Shown here piece by piece: positions 1 to 8,329 of a DNA stretch of 64,000 nt; positions within the stretch are counted from its first letter, which is position 1, and each line of letters opens with the position of its first letter. The notes beneath the pieces are model-generated. The model worked only from the letters and a program-made list of their open reading frames with translations, did not search any database and was not told the DNA's origin. The translations under genes and the position numbers were made by a program. Origin of the DNA: Alistipes onderdonkii (GTDB lineage: Bacteria > Bacteroidota > Bacteroidia > Bacteroidales > Rikenellaceae); assembly GCF_025145285.1 (NCBI RefSeq), contig NZ_CP102251.1, positions 558,001 to 622,000 of the forward strand, in the 5' to 3' direction.

Positions 1-2283
1 GCCACACCCACCGATGCGTACGACGCACGGAGTTTGACGTAGGAGAGGTTCTTCGGCATCTCGGGGATGAGCTGCGACAGCACGACCGAAGCGCCGACCG
101 AAGGATAGAAGAACGAGCTCTTCACCGAGTGCTCGCCGGCCAGCTGCGAAGGCCAGTCGTTACGGCCGGTCAGCGTGAGGAAATAGGTGTTCTTGAAGCC
201 GACCTCGACCGAAGCGAAGACCGACTGGGTCTGCTCGCGCCACCCTTCCTGCAACCGCTTGGTCTTGGAGGTATTGCTCAGGTTCTGCACGTTGAAGACG
301 TTGGCCAGCAAGGGCTTCTCGTCGGTGATCTCGCCGTCGGGGATCGGGCCGCGCACCTTCATGGCATCGTAGCGCATGTCCGAGATCGAGGCTCCGACGT
401 TAGCCTGGAGCGACCAGTTCTCGCCGAAGGTCTTGTTGATATTCACCAGCACGTCGCCGTAGACCTGCTTGTCCTTGGTCTTCGTGATGCCGTAAAGACC
501 GTTTTTCGAGCCCTCGGTCAGCTGCGTGAAGGTCGAAGCATAGAACTTTTCCGTATAGTCGTTGCTGCTGTTGTCGACCCGGATACGGCCGGAGACATTG
601 AGCCAGTCGAGCACGTCGTACGAAAGCGCGGCACTCAGCATGTAACGGTCTTTGTTGTTCTCGCGCAGGTTACGGTAGTTGATCCAATAGGGGTTCTGCA
701 TCGTCATGCCGGCATCGCCCACGGGCCAGTACTGCGTATAGAGACGGCGGGCGGGATCGTAACGCTCGTACATCTCGATATCGCCCCAGTCATTGCCGCG
801 CGGAAAGATATAAGCGCCGACCAGCGGGTTGTTGTAGGTACCCTGGTTGGTCATGTTGCGGTCTTTCTGCATCACATAGCTGGCACCCACGTCGAGTTTC
901 AGTTTGTCGTTGAGGAACGAGGTGGTATTGCGGAACGTGAAGTTGTATCGGTCGTAACCGTTGTTGGGGACGATACCGCGCGAATTGACCGCCGCGGCCG
1001 AGAAATAGGTCTGGTTCTTTTCGGTACCTGTCGAGAGCGACACGCTCTCGGTACCCGTTACGCCGGTCTGAAAATAGTCGTCGCGGGGATTGTAGCCCAT
1101 GTAGTTGGAACTGTTCAGGCGGTTGCCCCAACTGCGGACGAAAGAACTCTCGGTCGAATTGAGGTCGCCCGTACCGTAACGGTTCTGGAAATCGGGAAGG
1201 ATGAACGGGGACATCACCTCCGTGCTGCTCGAAACGGTCACCGAAGTGTAGCCCGCCTTGCCGCGCTTGGTCGTGACGACGATGGCACCGTTGGCGGCAT
1301 CCGAACCGTAGAGCGCAGCCGCGGCCGCACCGTTCAGCACCGACATCGACTCGATGTCCTCGGGGTTGATGTCGGCAATGGGATCGGTCGTACCCTGCGA
1401 GGCGAACTCCGTGCCGCCGTCGCGGGCCGTCGTGAACATCGGCACGCCGTCGATCACGTAGAGGGCGTTCGAAGACTGCGAGATCGATTTCTGACCGCGC
1501 ATGACGACCTTCGAGGCACTGCCGACGCCGCCCGACGACGAGTTGATCGTCACACCGGCGACCTTGCCGCTGAGCGAATTGATGAAGTTGACGTCCTTGT
1601 TGGCTACGATGTCTTCGGAATTGACCTGCTGCACGTTGTACGACAGCGCCTTTTCCGAGCGTTTGATACCGAGGGCCGTAACCACGACCGCGTCCACATC
1701 CACCGCCGACTCCCGGAGCGTAAAGGTGATGTTGGTGCGGCTGCCTACGGCCTGTGCGATCGGTTCGTAGCCTAAATAATTGATTTCTAATACAGCATCA
1801 GCCGAGGGGGGGGGGAACTTGCAGCGAGAAATCGCCGTCCACGCCGGTACTCGTACCGATCGTAGTCCCTTTGATAATGACCGCAGCGCCGATCACCGGC
1901 ATACCGGAAGCATCGACGACCTTGCCCGTCACGGTGACAGGCTGGCCGGGCTGTGCGGCCGGAGCTTTCTGCGAGAGTACGATCGACGTATTCTCGACGG
2001 CATAAGCGATATCGGAGGATTGGAAAAGCGTATTGAGCACATTGTTCAGCGGCGTATCCTTCACATCGATCGACACGCGGCGCGCCACGTCCACATTCTT
2101 GTCGTACACGAACAGGTAGGTGGTTTGCTTTTCGATTGCACTGAGCACCTGCTCAAGGGGAGCGTCCGAAACCCGGAGGGTTACCGGTACGGACTGCGCA
2201 CTTGCCGTGCCCGCGAAAAGGCAGCATACAAGTGTCAAAACAGGCAAGAGAAACCTAACTCTCGCTTGGTTTTTCATTTTCAT
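1..2283 (-). CDS. SusC-like TonB-dependent receptor with STN domain, frameshifted at a C10 run and cut by the window edge
   Basis: Outer-membrane importer of the SusC family. From the ATG at 2283 there is a signal peptide (ending in ASAQS), an STN domain (about residues 30-105), which in this family contacts a FecR anti-sigma, and a carboxypeptidase-D-like domain. The frame reaches a stop after 161 residues because of a run of ten C (coding sense) at 1815-1806. With nine C the frame would read VPPPSADAVLEINYLGYEP and join the rest of the receptor, which I could follow in the shifted frame to base 1 (for example RGQKSISQSSNALYVIDGVP near 1441-1500 and YVKLRASYASVGV near base 20). The protein parallels the receptor at 45344-48670. 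It lies downstream of the sigma and FecR genes, as is usual. Either a gene in an off phase, a decayed gene, or a homopolymer sequencing error. Confidence 0.85.
1806..1815. repeat. G10/C10 homopolymer inside susC (candidate phase-variation tract)
   Basis: Ten consecutive G on the plus strand (C on the coding strand). Nine would keep the susC frame open; ten puts it into a TGA two codons later. The run sits in the SLQVPPP segment of the N-terminal beta-sandwich domain, exactly where the receptor at 45344-48670 carries a C9 run. Confidence 0.85.
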
Positions 2284-2447
2284 ACGTTGGTCAGTTAATT
2301 AGGTTATTGGTTTTTCCGGATCTCCTGCCCTGGTCGGGGGAGGGGTTGTTAAAGGCGCTGTCCGGAGCACGCCTCATCATTCGTCTAAGGTCTGGGGCAA
2401 TTTTTCACATAAATCTGGGCTTAGGTACTACAATCAGGTTAGGTTGG

Positions 2448-3386
2448 TCAGTGTATATAAATCATGTCTTTCAGTTCGTTGCGCGTATACTGGAAATCGG
2501 CGCTCTGCTGCAAAACCCACAGGGCATGGTCGATACCCTCGGAGATACGGATCTTCCCGGTGAAAAGGTTGGTCGGTATATCCTGGCGCCGCACCTCGAT
2601 CTTCACGCCGTAATATTTCTCGAACTCATCGAGCAAATCCCCGAACGAAGCGTCGCGGAAAGCAATCAGCCCCTCGCGCCACAGGAACCCTTCGTGCTCG
2701 GGTATCCGCCCCAGGATCAGCCGTCCGTTGAGGTGTGTCACCTGTTCGCGCGGGCGCAGCTCGACATGGTTGTTCGTATTGAAGCGATCCGTCACGCGCA
2801 CCTTACCCTCGACGAGCGAGGCGACGAATTCCCCGTCTTCCGAACGGGCCTTGACGTTGAATTTCGTACCCAGCACCTCCACGTCGCAGGCATAGGTCTC
2901 GACGACGAAAGGATGCTTCCGGTCATGCGACACGTCGAAGAATGCCTCGCCCTTGAGCCGCACCTTCCGCTCGCGCCCGACGAAGAAAGTCGGGTAATGC
3001 AGTTCGGAAAGCGCATTCATGCAGACCTTCGTGCCGTCGGGCAGCTGCACGTCGATATGCTGGCCTGCCGGGACGGTGATCGTATTGCCCGTCAACAGGA
3101 ACTTGTCATACATCCGCGAGACATAGATACCCCCTGCTCCCGCAATGACCAGGATGACCGCAGCGTATTTGAGGACTTCGCGTGTCCAGCGCGGCAGGGT
3201 CAAAACCTTCGGCTTGCGTGTCGTGCGTCCGGGGTCGGCCAGCATCAGCATCGAATCGAACAAACGGCGCTCGGCAAGCAGTTCCCTGCGGTTGGCCGGA
3301 TCACGGTCGATCCAGTCGAGGACTTGTTTTTCCTCTTCTACGGACGCGCGCCCGTCAAAAAACCGGTGTAGTAATTCTTTTTCCAT
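2448..3386 (-). CDS. FecR-family anti-sigma factor
   Basis: Inner-membrane anti-sigma regulator, 312 residues. The N-terminal cytoplasmic part (MEKELLHRFFDGRAS...) resembles the short sigma-binding domain of Bacteroidetes FecR proteins. One membrane segment lies at about residues 72-92 (KYAAVILVIAGAGGIYV). The FecR periplasmic domain follows (VPAGQHIDVQLPDGTKV, then LKGEAFFDVSHD and FVVETYACDVEVLGTKFNV), then the C-terminal DUF4974-type domain (about 245-312) that binds the STN domain of the receptor. It lies between the sigma gene (95-base gap) and susC on the same strand. In this family it holds its ECF sigma inactive until the receptor signals substrate. A repeated element at 3396-3428 directly precedes its start. 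Confidence 0.93.
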   Translation of the reverse strand: MEKELLHRFFDGRASVEEEKQVLDWIDRDPANRRELLAERRLFDSMLMLADPGRTTRKPKVLTLPRWTREVLKYAAVILVIAGAGGIYVSRMYDKFLLTGNTITVPAGQHIDVQLPDGTKVCMNALSELHYPTFFVGRERKVRLKGEAFFDVSHDRKHPFVVETYACDVEVLGTKFNVKARSEDGEFVASLVEGKVRVTDRFNTNNHVELRPREQVTHLNGRLILGRIPEHEGFLWREGLIAFRDASFGDLLDEFEKYYGVKIEVRRQDIPTNLFTGKIRISEGIDHALWVLQQSADFQYTRNELKDMIYIH

Positions 3387-3395
3387 GACATAGAG

Positions 3396-3428
3396 ATAAC
3401 ACCCCAGCCGGGGAAATCCCTGAAAAAA
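3396..3428 (-). promoter_or_regulatory. Repeat copy A before fecR, candidate ECF-sigma promoter
   Basis: On the minus strand this reads CAGGGATTTCCCCGGC followed by TGGGGTGTTAT, ending about ten bases before the FecR start. A near-identical copy in the same orientation lies at 4207-4239, upstream of the sigma gene; I count about three mismatches over 30 bases. Two copies in front of the two regulatory genes suggest a shared promoter or operator, possibly recognised by the ECF sigma itself. This is inference. Confidence 0.4.
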
Positions 3429-3480
3429 ATCGCACTTTTTTCAGGGAAAGTCCGGGTGAAGCAAGTTAAACGAATGATTA

Positions 3481-4068
3481 TCAATTGATATAAAACCAGA
3501 AAATAAAAAAAGCCAGGTAATCTTTGAGTGCCACGCGCAGGATTTTCATCGCCTTCGAGACTTCGAATTCGACGCTCTTGACCGTAACGTCCATTTCGGC
3601 GGCGATCTCCTTATAGCTTTTGCCGTCGAAGCGGCTGCGGATAAAAATCGCGCGGGTCTTTTCCGGAAGTCTGTCCAGCGTCTCGTTCACCAACCGCCGC
3701 GCCTCCTCGCTGAACAGTTCCTCGGGGTTGCAGGCTTCGAGGGTCGAGATGCGGGTTCGGAGCATGCGCGCACCGTGGGAGTGGATATCCTCGGCGGCAC
3801 GCAGGCGGACGCCCTGCGAACGCAGATGGTTCAGGCATTTGTTCTTGACGATCGTGAGCGCGTAGGGAGGGAAGGCGGAGGCGGAAAGCATATCGCGTTT
3901 TTCCCAGGCGGCCATAAAGCTCTCCATGACGATATCCTCGGCCGTGGCTGCATCGGAGACATAAGTGCCCGCGAAACGGATAAACCGTTGTTGGTACTCC
4001 CCGAACAGGCGGTTGAACGCCTTCAGATCCAGAATCGTCTCGGATTGCAACTCCATACACTCATTCAT
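3481..4068 (-). CDS. ECF-type RNA polymerase sigma factor
   Basis: Sigma-70 family extracytoplasmic-function factor, 195 residues from the ATG at 4068 (MNECMELQ); an ATG at 4056 is an alternative. The open frame continues far upstream into pyrB antisense sequence with no sigma-like content, so the longer start is rejected. The sigma2 region is near residues 25-90 (FAGTYVSDAATAEDIVMESF, then LTIVKNKCLNHLRSQ). The sigma4 region is near 130-180 (LPEKTRAIFIRSRFDGKSYK, then EIAAEMDVTVKSVEFEVSKA). It heads the sigma-FecR-SusC signalling set. A promoter-like TATATTTG lies just upstream at 4083-4076. Confidence 0.93.
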   Translation of the reverse strand: MNECMELQSETILDLKAFNRLFGEYQQRFIRFAGTYVSDAATAEDIVMESFMAAWEKRDMLSASAFPPYALTIVKNKCLNHLRSQGVRLRAAEDIHSHGARMLRTRISTLEACNPEELFSEEARRLVNETLDRLPEKTRAIFIRSRFDGKSYKEIAAEMDVTVKSVEFEVSKAMKILRVALKDYLAFFIFWFYIN

Positions 4069-4075
4069 TGATAAA

Positions 4076-4083
4076 CAAATATA
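4076..4083 (-). promoter_or_regulatory. -7 box TATATTTG for the ECF sigma gene
   Basis: Matches the Bacteroidetes TAnnTTTG -7 consensus, eight bases upstream of the chosen ATG. No convincing -33 TTTG lies 19-21 bases further upstream, so the call rests on one box only. Confidence 0.4.
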
Positions 4084-4206
4084 AGGAAAGTGTTGCAATA
4101 TCCGCGCCCTAAAAACGCAAAAAATAAACGGCCATACCCGCCAGCGCCAAACTCCGGGTAGGGCAACGCAACAGAATTTATTCCATAAATCCCTGCCATT
4201 TATATA

Positions 4207-4239
4207 ATAACACTCCAGCGCGGGAAATCCCTGACAAAA
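4207..4239 (-). promoter_or_regulatory. Repeat copy B upstream of the sigma gene
   Basis: Second copy of the element at 3396-3428, same orientation (minus strand CAGGGATTTCCC, then GTGTTAT). It lies between the pyrB terminator and the sigma gene, about 140 bases before the sigma start. It could give autoregulated expression of the sigma gene. Confidence 0.4.
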
Positions 4240-4263
4240 AACCGTTTTTTCCGCACCAGACAT

Positions 4264-4290
4264 AAAAAAAGCTCCCCGAAGGGAGCTTTC
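4264..4290 (-). terminator. Rho-independent terminator of the pyr operon
   Basis: On the minus strand GCTCCC-TTCG-GGGAGC with a stable tetraloop, extended by flanking A:T pairs and followed by seven T. It lies about 20 bases after the pyrB stop. Confidence 0.9.
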
Positions 4291-4309
4291 AGCCCGAATT
4301 GCCAGCCCG

Positions 4310-5395
4310 TTACCTGGCTTTGGCCTCGCAGTAGGCGCAGCGGCAGGTGCCGTCGGCCGTGCGGTAGAACAATTGGTCGACATCCTCCGTGGCGGAGATG
4401 CAACGGCGGTTGGAACACTCCATCTCGTTGACCACATACTCGCCGTTGAAAACCGGAGTCCGTTCGAACGGCTTGTTCCGGTCGGCCCAGCGGAGCAGGG
4501 TCAGGATCAGTGCCATACGCACGAACTTACCGTTCTCGACCTGCCGGAAATAGGCCGCGCGCGGGTCATTGTCCACGGCACGCGTGATCTCGTTCACGCG
4601 CGGCAGCGGATGCAGGATGATCATATCCTCCTTGGCTGTCCCGAGTTTCTCGGGGTTGAGCACGAAGCTGTTCTTCACGCGGTCGAACTCCTCCTCGTCG
4701 AGGAAGCGCTCCTTCTGTACGCGCGTCATGTAGAGAACGTCCAGTTCGGGCATCACCTCCTCCATGGTCTCCACCTCGCGGAACTCCAGCTTCGAGTTCT
4801 CGCTCATCTCGGCCAGCATGTAGTCGGGAAGGCGCAGCTCCTGCGGGGCGATCAGGATGACCTTGATGCCCGAGTAGCGCGACAGCGCCTTGATGAGCGA
4901 ATGGACGGTGCGGCCGAACTTGAGGTCGCCGCAGAAGCCGATCGTCATGTTGTCGAAACGCCCCTTTTCGCGCTTGATCGTCAGCAGGTCGGTCAGCGTC
5001 TGCGTCGGGTGGCTGTGGCTGCCGTCGCCGGCATTGATGACCGGCACCCCGGCATACTGCGAGGCCACGAGCGGCGCCCCCTCCTTGAAGTGGCGCATGG
5101 CGATGATGTCCGCGAAGCAGCGGATCACACGTACGGTATCGGCCACGGTCTCGCCCTTCGACACGGACGACGAGTTGGCGTCCGAGAAACCGATGACGCT
5201 GCCGCCCAGCTCCATCATGGCCGAGGTGAAACTCAGGCGCGTACGGGTCGACGGTTCGTAGAAGAGCGTCGCCAGCTTCTTTCCCTTGCACGCCTCGCTG
5301 TATTTGGCACGGTTGGCGATGATGTCCTCCGCCAGCGCAACGATCTGTTCGGTTTCGGCAACCGTCAGGTCGGTCGGATCGATTAAATGTCGCAT
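4310..5395 (-). CDS. pyrB: Aspartate carbamoyltransferase with a C-terminal PyrI-like zinc-binding tail
   Basis: Joins carbamoyl phosphate and aspartate to N-carbamoyl-aspartate, the second step of UMP synthesis. Residues 1 to about 305 are the catalytic chain: the carbamoyl-phosphate loop FYEPSTRTRLSF near residue 46, DGSHSHPTQTLTDL, and HPLPRVNEI. The usual length is about 305 residues; this protein has 361. The extra tail contains CSNRRCIS and, about 25 residues later, CRCAYCE, which resembles the four-Cys zinc module at the C-terminus of the regulatory chain PyrI. The nucleotide-binding N-terminal domain of PyrI (about 100 residues) is not present. The gene is the last of the pyr operon, 126 bases after pyrE, and is followed by a terminator. 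Function is secure; the origin of the tail is inference. Confidence 0.96.
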   Translation of the reverse strand: MRHLIDPTDLTVAETEQIVALAEDIIANRAKYSEACKGKKLATLFYEPSTRTRLSFTSAMMELGGSVIGFSDANSSSVSKGETVADTVRVIRCFADIIAMRHFKEGAPLVASQYAGVPVINAGDGSHSHPTQTLTDLLTIKREKGRFDNMTIGFCGDLKFGRTVHSLIKALSRYSGIKVILIAPQELRLPDYMLAEMSENSKLEFREVETMEEVMPELDVLYMTRVQKERFLDEEEFDRVKNSFVLNPEKLGTAKEDMIILHPLPRVNEITRAVDNDPRAAYFRQVENGKFVRMALILTLLRWADRNKPFERTPVFNGEYVVNEMECSNRRCISATEDVDQLFYRTADGTCRCAYCEAKAR

Positions 5396-5521
5396 ATTTT
5401 TCTTCTCTGTTTCGGTTTCGGGTTACGTAGTCCTTATCGGCATGCCCTGCCCCCCGGCTGCGAACGGGCATATCCCCGCACGGCAGGAAAGGCCCGGCCG
5501 GGAATGCGCGGCCGCAGCGAA

Positions 5522-6154
5522 CTATTTGTCCATCCAGCTTTCGTCCGAGGGGTTGTCGCGGAACTTCAGCAGCCGGGCCTTATCCCCGGGCTCGATATAC
5601 CCCTCTTCGGCGGCGACCTCCACCAGCGCATCGAGGTTCGAAAGGCTGTAATTGACGACGCCGGCCTCTTTCAGGCGCTCAAGCCCCTTTTTCATGCCGT
5701 AGGTGAAGATCGAAGCCACACCCAGCACCTCGGCACCGGCCTCGCGCAGGGCGTTCACCACCTCGATGCAGGAACCGCCGGTCGAGATCAGGTCTTCGAT
5801 CACGACGACCTTCTGCCCCTGCTCCAGTTTGCCTTCGATCCGGTTGCCGCGGCCATGGTCTTTCGAACCGCTGCGCACATAACCCATCGGCAGGTCGAGG
5901 ATCGTCGCCGTGATGGCCGCATGGGCGATGCCGGCGGTCGAAGTGCCCATCAGCACCTCGGCACCGGGGAATTTGGTGCGGACGATCCCGGCAAGCCCGG
6001 CCTCGACATGTCCGCGCACGACAGGTGCCGTCAGCGTCAGGCGGTTGTCGCAATAGATCGGGCTCTTGATACCGCTGGCCCAGGTAAACGGCTGCTCGGG
6101 GCGCAGGAATACCGCGCCGATCGAGAGCAGGTCTTTCGCAATTGATTTCTCCAT
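5522..6154 (-). CDS. pyrE: Orotate phosphoribosyltransferase
   Basis: Converts orotate and PRPP to OMP, the fifth step of UMP synthesis. It has 210 residues, normal for the family. The PRPP-binding motif is VVVIEDLISTGGS (about residues 116-128), and the N-terminal AVFLRPEQPFTWASGIKSPI matches the orotate/PRPP site of type I enzymes. It is preceded by the S41-like gene with a 19-base gap and followed by pyrB. Confidence 0.97.
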   Translation of the reverse strand: MEKSIAKDLLSIGAVFLRPEQPFTWASGIKSPIYCDNRLTLTAPVVRGHVEAGLAGIVRTKFPGAEVLMGTSTAGIAHAAITATILDLPMGYVRSGSKDHGRGNRIEGKLEQGQKVVVIEDLISTGGSCIEVVNALREAGAEVLGVASIFTYGMKKGLERLKEAGVVNYSLSNLDALVEVAAEEGYIEPGDKARLLKFRDNPSDESWMDK

Positions 6155-6173
6155 GGTAATTTTCGTTTTTCGG

Positions 6174-7259
6174 TTATTTTTTCAGTTCCCCGGCCACCCA
6201 CTCGACCCACGGGTCGACGTTGTCGGCGAGCGTCGCGGGCAGCGGCAACGGGATGCGCACGTCGGGCGCGATCCCCTCCCGGTCGATGCCGCGCCCTGCG
6301 GGAATCCGTTTGGAACGGGTGACGGGCACGATCATCCAACGCGCCGTGTCCCGAGGGAAATAAAGTATCTCGCAGTTCGAATAGTCGAGGCACCCCAGCG
6401 TGTTGTCCTGTCCGTAGACGGTCGTACGACGGCTGCACGCCTTGATTTCGAGCACCAGCTGCTCACCCGACGAAGCCACCCGGCCGTCGACGATCAGCGC
6501 GGCGCGCCGGGGCACCGGCGACACCGAATCGTAACGGATACGGTAGGTTTTGCCCTCTTCGAGAAATTCCCCGGCCGGGGTTCGCTCCATACGCGCAACC
6601 TTCCTGCGTCCCCGCTCCGTATTCCCGGCAAACTCCCGGACGTGGGCGATGGCTATATCCGATACGCGGTACTCCATGGCATCCTCCGCACCTTCCTGGT
6701 CGTAGAGCAGTTTGAGCAGGGGTTCATAGGCATTGTCGCTCCCGCCCATATTGCCGCGGATGTCGACGACAAGGTTCTCACAGCCCGAGGCGCGGTAAGC
6801 CGCGACAGCGGCCCGCACTCCGGCGATTTCGGCATCGGTCAGGTCGCACGACGGGAATCGGATCAAATACGTATCTTCGTCCACGCGACAGTGCATGAAC
6901 TGCGGATCGTAACGCTTCATCCGCCCGGCATAGTCCGTATCGCGGCGCAGCGACTTAGCCCGGTAGGCTTCGACACCGGGTGTTTGGAGGTGCGAATCGT
7001 CGAACCAGCCGAGGTATTCGGCAATGGCATCATAGACGTCACGGTCGCCGGAAATCTCGCTTTGCAGCCGCCCTTTCAGTGCGGCGTACTCCGCTTCGCG
7101 GCCCGCGGTCTTGTCCGGATAGCCGGCATAGGCGCGTTCCACGACATCGACGGCATAGTCGAAATCGGACACAGCGTCCCCTGCCGGGGTTTGTGCCCCG
7201 GCGGGCAGCAGGCAAAGCACGGCCGCAGCCGCCAGCGACATTCGCAGCAAGGTCTTCAT
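6174..7259 (-). CDS. Exported S41-like (tail-specific protease type) peptidase
   Basis: 361 residues with a signal peptide (MKTLLRMSLAAAAVLCLLPA, cleavage near GAQ), so periplasmic or outer-membrane. The S41 core is visible: NLVVDIRGNMGGSDNAYEPL (about 165-185) and AALIVDGRVASSGEQLVLEI, where a serine of SSGEQ is the likely nucleophile. No PDZ domain is evident. It lies inside the pyrimidine operon between the glutaredoxin-like gene and pyrE (19 bases), so it is probably cotranscribed, but I see no metabolic reason for that. Catalytic competence is uncertain. Confidence 0.8.
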   Translation of the reverse strand: MKTLLRMSLAAAAVLCLLPAGAQTPAGDAVSDFDYAVDVVERAYAGYPDKTAGREAEYAALKGRLQSEISGDRDVYDAIAEYLGWFDDSHLQTPGVEAYRAKSLRRDTDYAGRMKRYDPQFMHCRVDEDTYLIRFPSCDLTDAEIAGVRAAVAAYRASGCENLVVDIRGNMGGSDNAYEPLLKLLYDQEGAEDAMEYRVSDIAIAHVREFAGNTERGRRKVARMERTPAGEFLEEGKTYRIRYDSVSPVPRRAALIVDGRVASSGEQLVLEIKACSRRTTVYGQDNTLGCLDYSNCEILYFPRDTARWMIVPVTRSKRIPAGRGIDREGIAPDVRIPLPLPATLADNVDPWVEWVAGELKK

Positions 7260-7312
7260 CGGGCAGGTTCGTATGAATCGGCTCCCCGGATCGGTTCTTC
7301 CCGACCGGAGGG

Positions 7313-7573
7313 TTATTCCAGTGCCGAACGTAAAATCTTCTCCACCTCCTCGGGATAAACCCCGCCTTCGTGCACCTTCACGCCATCGACATAGAATGTC
7401 GGCACGTAGTAATAGTCGAACGTGTCGGCCAGCGCAGGCTGCTCCGACTCCTCGATCATCTCGATCCCGACGGCAGCCAGCTCGGGGTGCGCCGCCCTGG
7501 CCTCTTCGATGTAACGCAGCGCCTTCTTGCAGAAGGGGCAGTTTTTCAGGTAGAAAAGTTTTACCGGTTTCAT
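7313..7573 (-). CDS. Glutaredoxin/thioredoxin-fold protein with CPFC motif
   Basis: 86-residue cytoplasmic protein. LFYLKNCPFCKKALRYIEEA carries the redox pair C-P-F-C in the glutaredoxin position; the cis-proline loop is YVPTFYVDG (about residues 55-63). Probably a small thiol-disulfide oxidoreductase. It lies 30 bases after pyrF and about 53 bases before the S41-like gene. A link to the Fe-S protein PyrK or the cysteine-dependent PyrD of the same operon is possible but only inferred. Confidence 0.85.
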   Translation of the reverse strand: MKPVKLFYLKNCPFCKKALRYIEEARAAHPELAAVGIEMIEESEQPALADTFDYYYVPTFYVDGVKVHEGGVYPEEVEKILRSALE

Positions 7574-7603
7574 AACTATACTGTTTAAAAGTAACTTCGC
7601 GGA

Positions 7604-8329
7604 TTATCCGCAGAATTCGTCCACACAGCGGCGGTAGGCTGCCACGGGGTCGGCCGCGGCGGTGATCGGGCGTCCCACGACGATGAAGTCGGAGCCGATC
7701 TCCCGCGCACGGGCAGGCGTGGTGACACGCACCTGATCCGCCACGTCACCGTCTGCAAAACGCACGCCGGGCGTGATTGTGAGGAACTCTTTTCCGCAGG
7801 CTTGGTGTACCATGCCCGCTTCGAGCGGCGAGCATACCACGCCGTCAAGCCCTGCGGCCTTGGTATTCTGCGCGTATTTCACGATCGTGTCGCCGATCGA
7901 AGATGCGATCAGCAGCTCCTGTTGCATACGCTCCTCGCTGGTCGAGGTGAGCTGTGTCACGGCGATCAGCAGGGGGCGCGTACCGTCCTCGCGCGTGAGC
8001 CCCTCGAGGGCATATTTCATCATCTCGATGGTACCCGCCGCATGGACGTTGCACATATCCACATCCAGCCGCGACAGTACGGCCATCGCCTTCTTCACCG
8101 TATTGGGAATATCGTGCAGCTTGAGGTCGAGGAAAATCTTGTGCCCCCGGCGCTTGATCTCACGCACGATTTCCGGCCCTTCGGCGTAGAACAGCTCCAT
8201 GCCGATCTTGAGGAAAGGTTTGCGTGCCTCGCCCCTGAACAGGTCGAGGAATTTGAAGGTATCTTCCGCAGACTTGAAGTCGCAGGCGATAATTACGTCA
8301 TGTTGCATATCGTACGATTTTACGTTCAT
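7604..8329 (-). CDS. pyrF: Orotidine 5'-phosphate decarboxylase
   Basis: Decarboxylates OMP to UMP. 241 residues. The start at 8329 (MNVKSYDMQHD) is chosen because its ATG overlaps the pyrD stop as ATGA; the upstream in-frame extension is pyrD sequence in another frame. Active-site motifs: IIACDFKSAEDT (first Asp), KIGMELFYAEG, and the catalytic K-D-K run in IFLDLKLHDIPNTV. The phosphate-binding end is TPGVRFADGDVADQ and FIVVGRPITAAADP. Translational coupling to pyrD is likely. Confidence 0.97.
   Translation of the reverse strand: MNVKSYDMQHDVIIACDFKSAEDTFKFLDLFRGEARKPFLKIGMELFYAEGPEIVREIKRRGHKIFLDLKLHDIPNTVKKAMAVLSRLDVDMCNVHAAGTIEMMKYALEGLTREDGTRPLLIAVTQLTSTSEERMQQELLIASSIGDTIVKYAQNTKAAGLDGVVCSPLEAGMVHQACGKEFLTITPGVRFADGDVADQVRVTTPARAREIGSDFIVVGRPITAAADPVAAYRRCVDEFCG

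Noticed and set aside
129..1775. Long plus-strand open frame at the left edge
   Set aside because: Antisense to the shifted susC frame, which gives clear TonB-receptor sequence.
1806..1815. Treating the left susC as a plain pseudogene
   Set aside because: Apart from one base in a homopolymer the frame is intact as far as the window shows, and a sister gene has nine bases at the same point; a reversible off state or sequencing error is at least as likely.
4069..4437. N-terminal extension of the sigma gene frame
   Set aside because: It overlaps the pyrB 3' end and terminator and encodes no sigma-like sequence; the start near 4068 gives a normal-length ECF factor.
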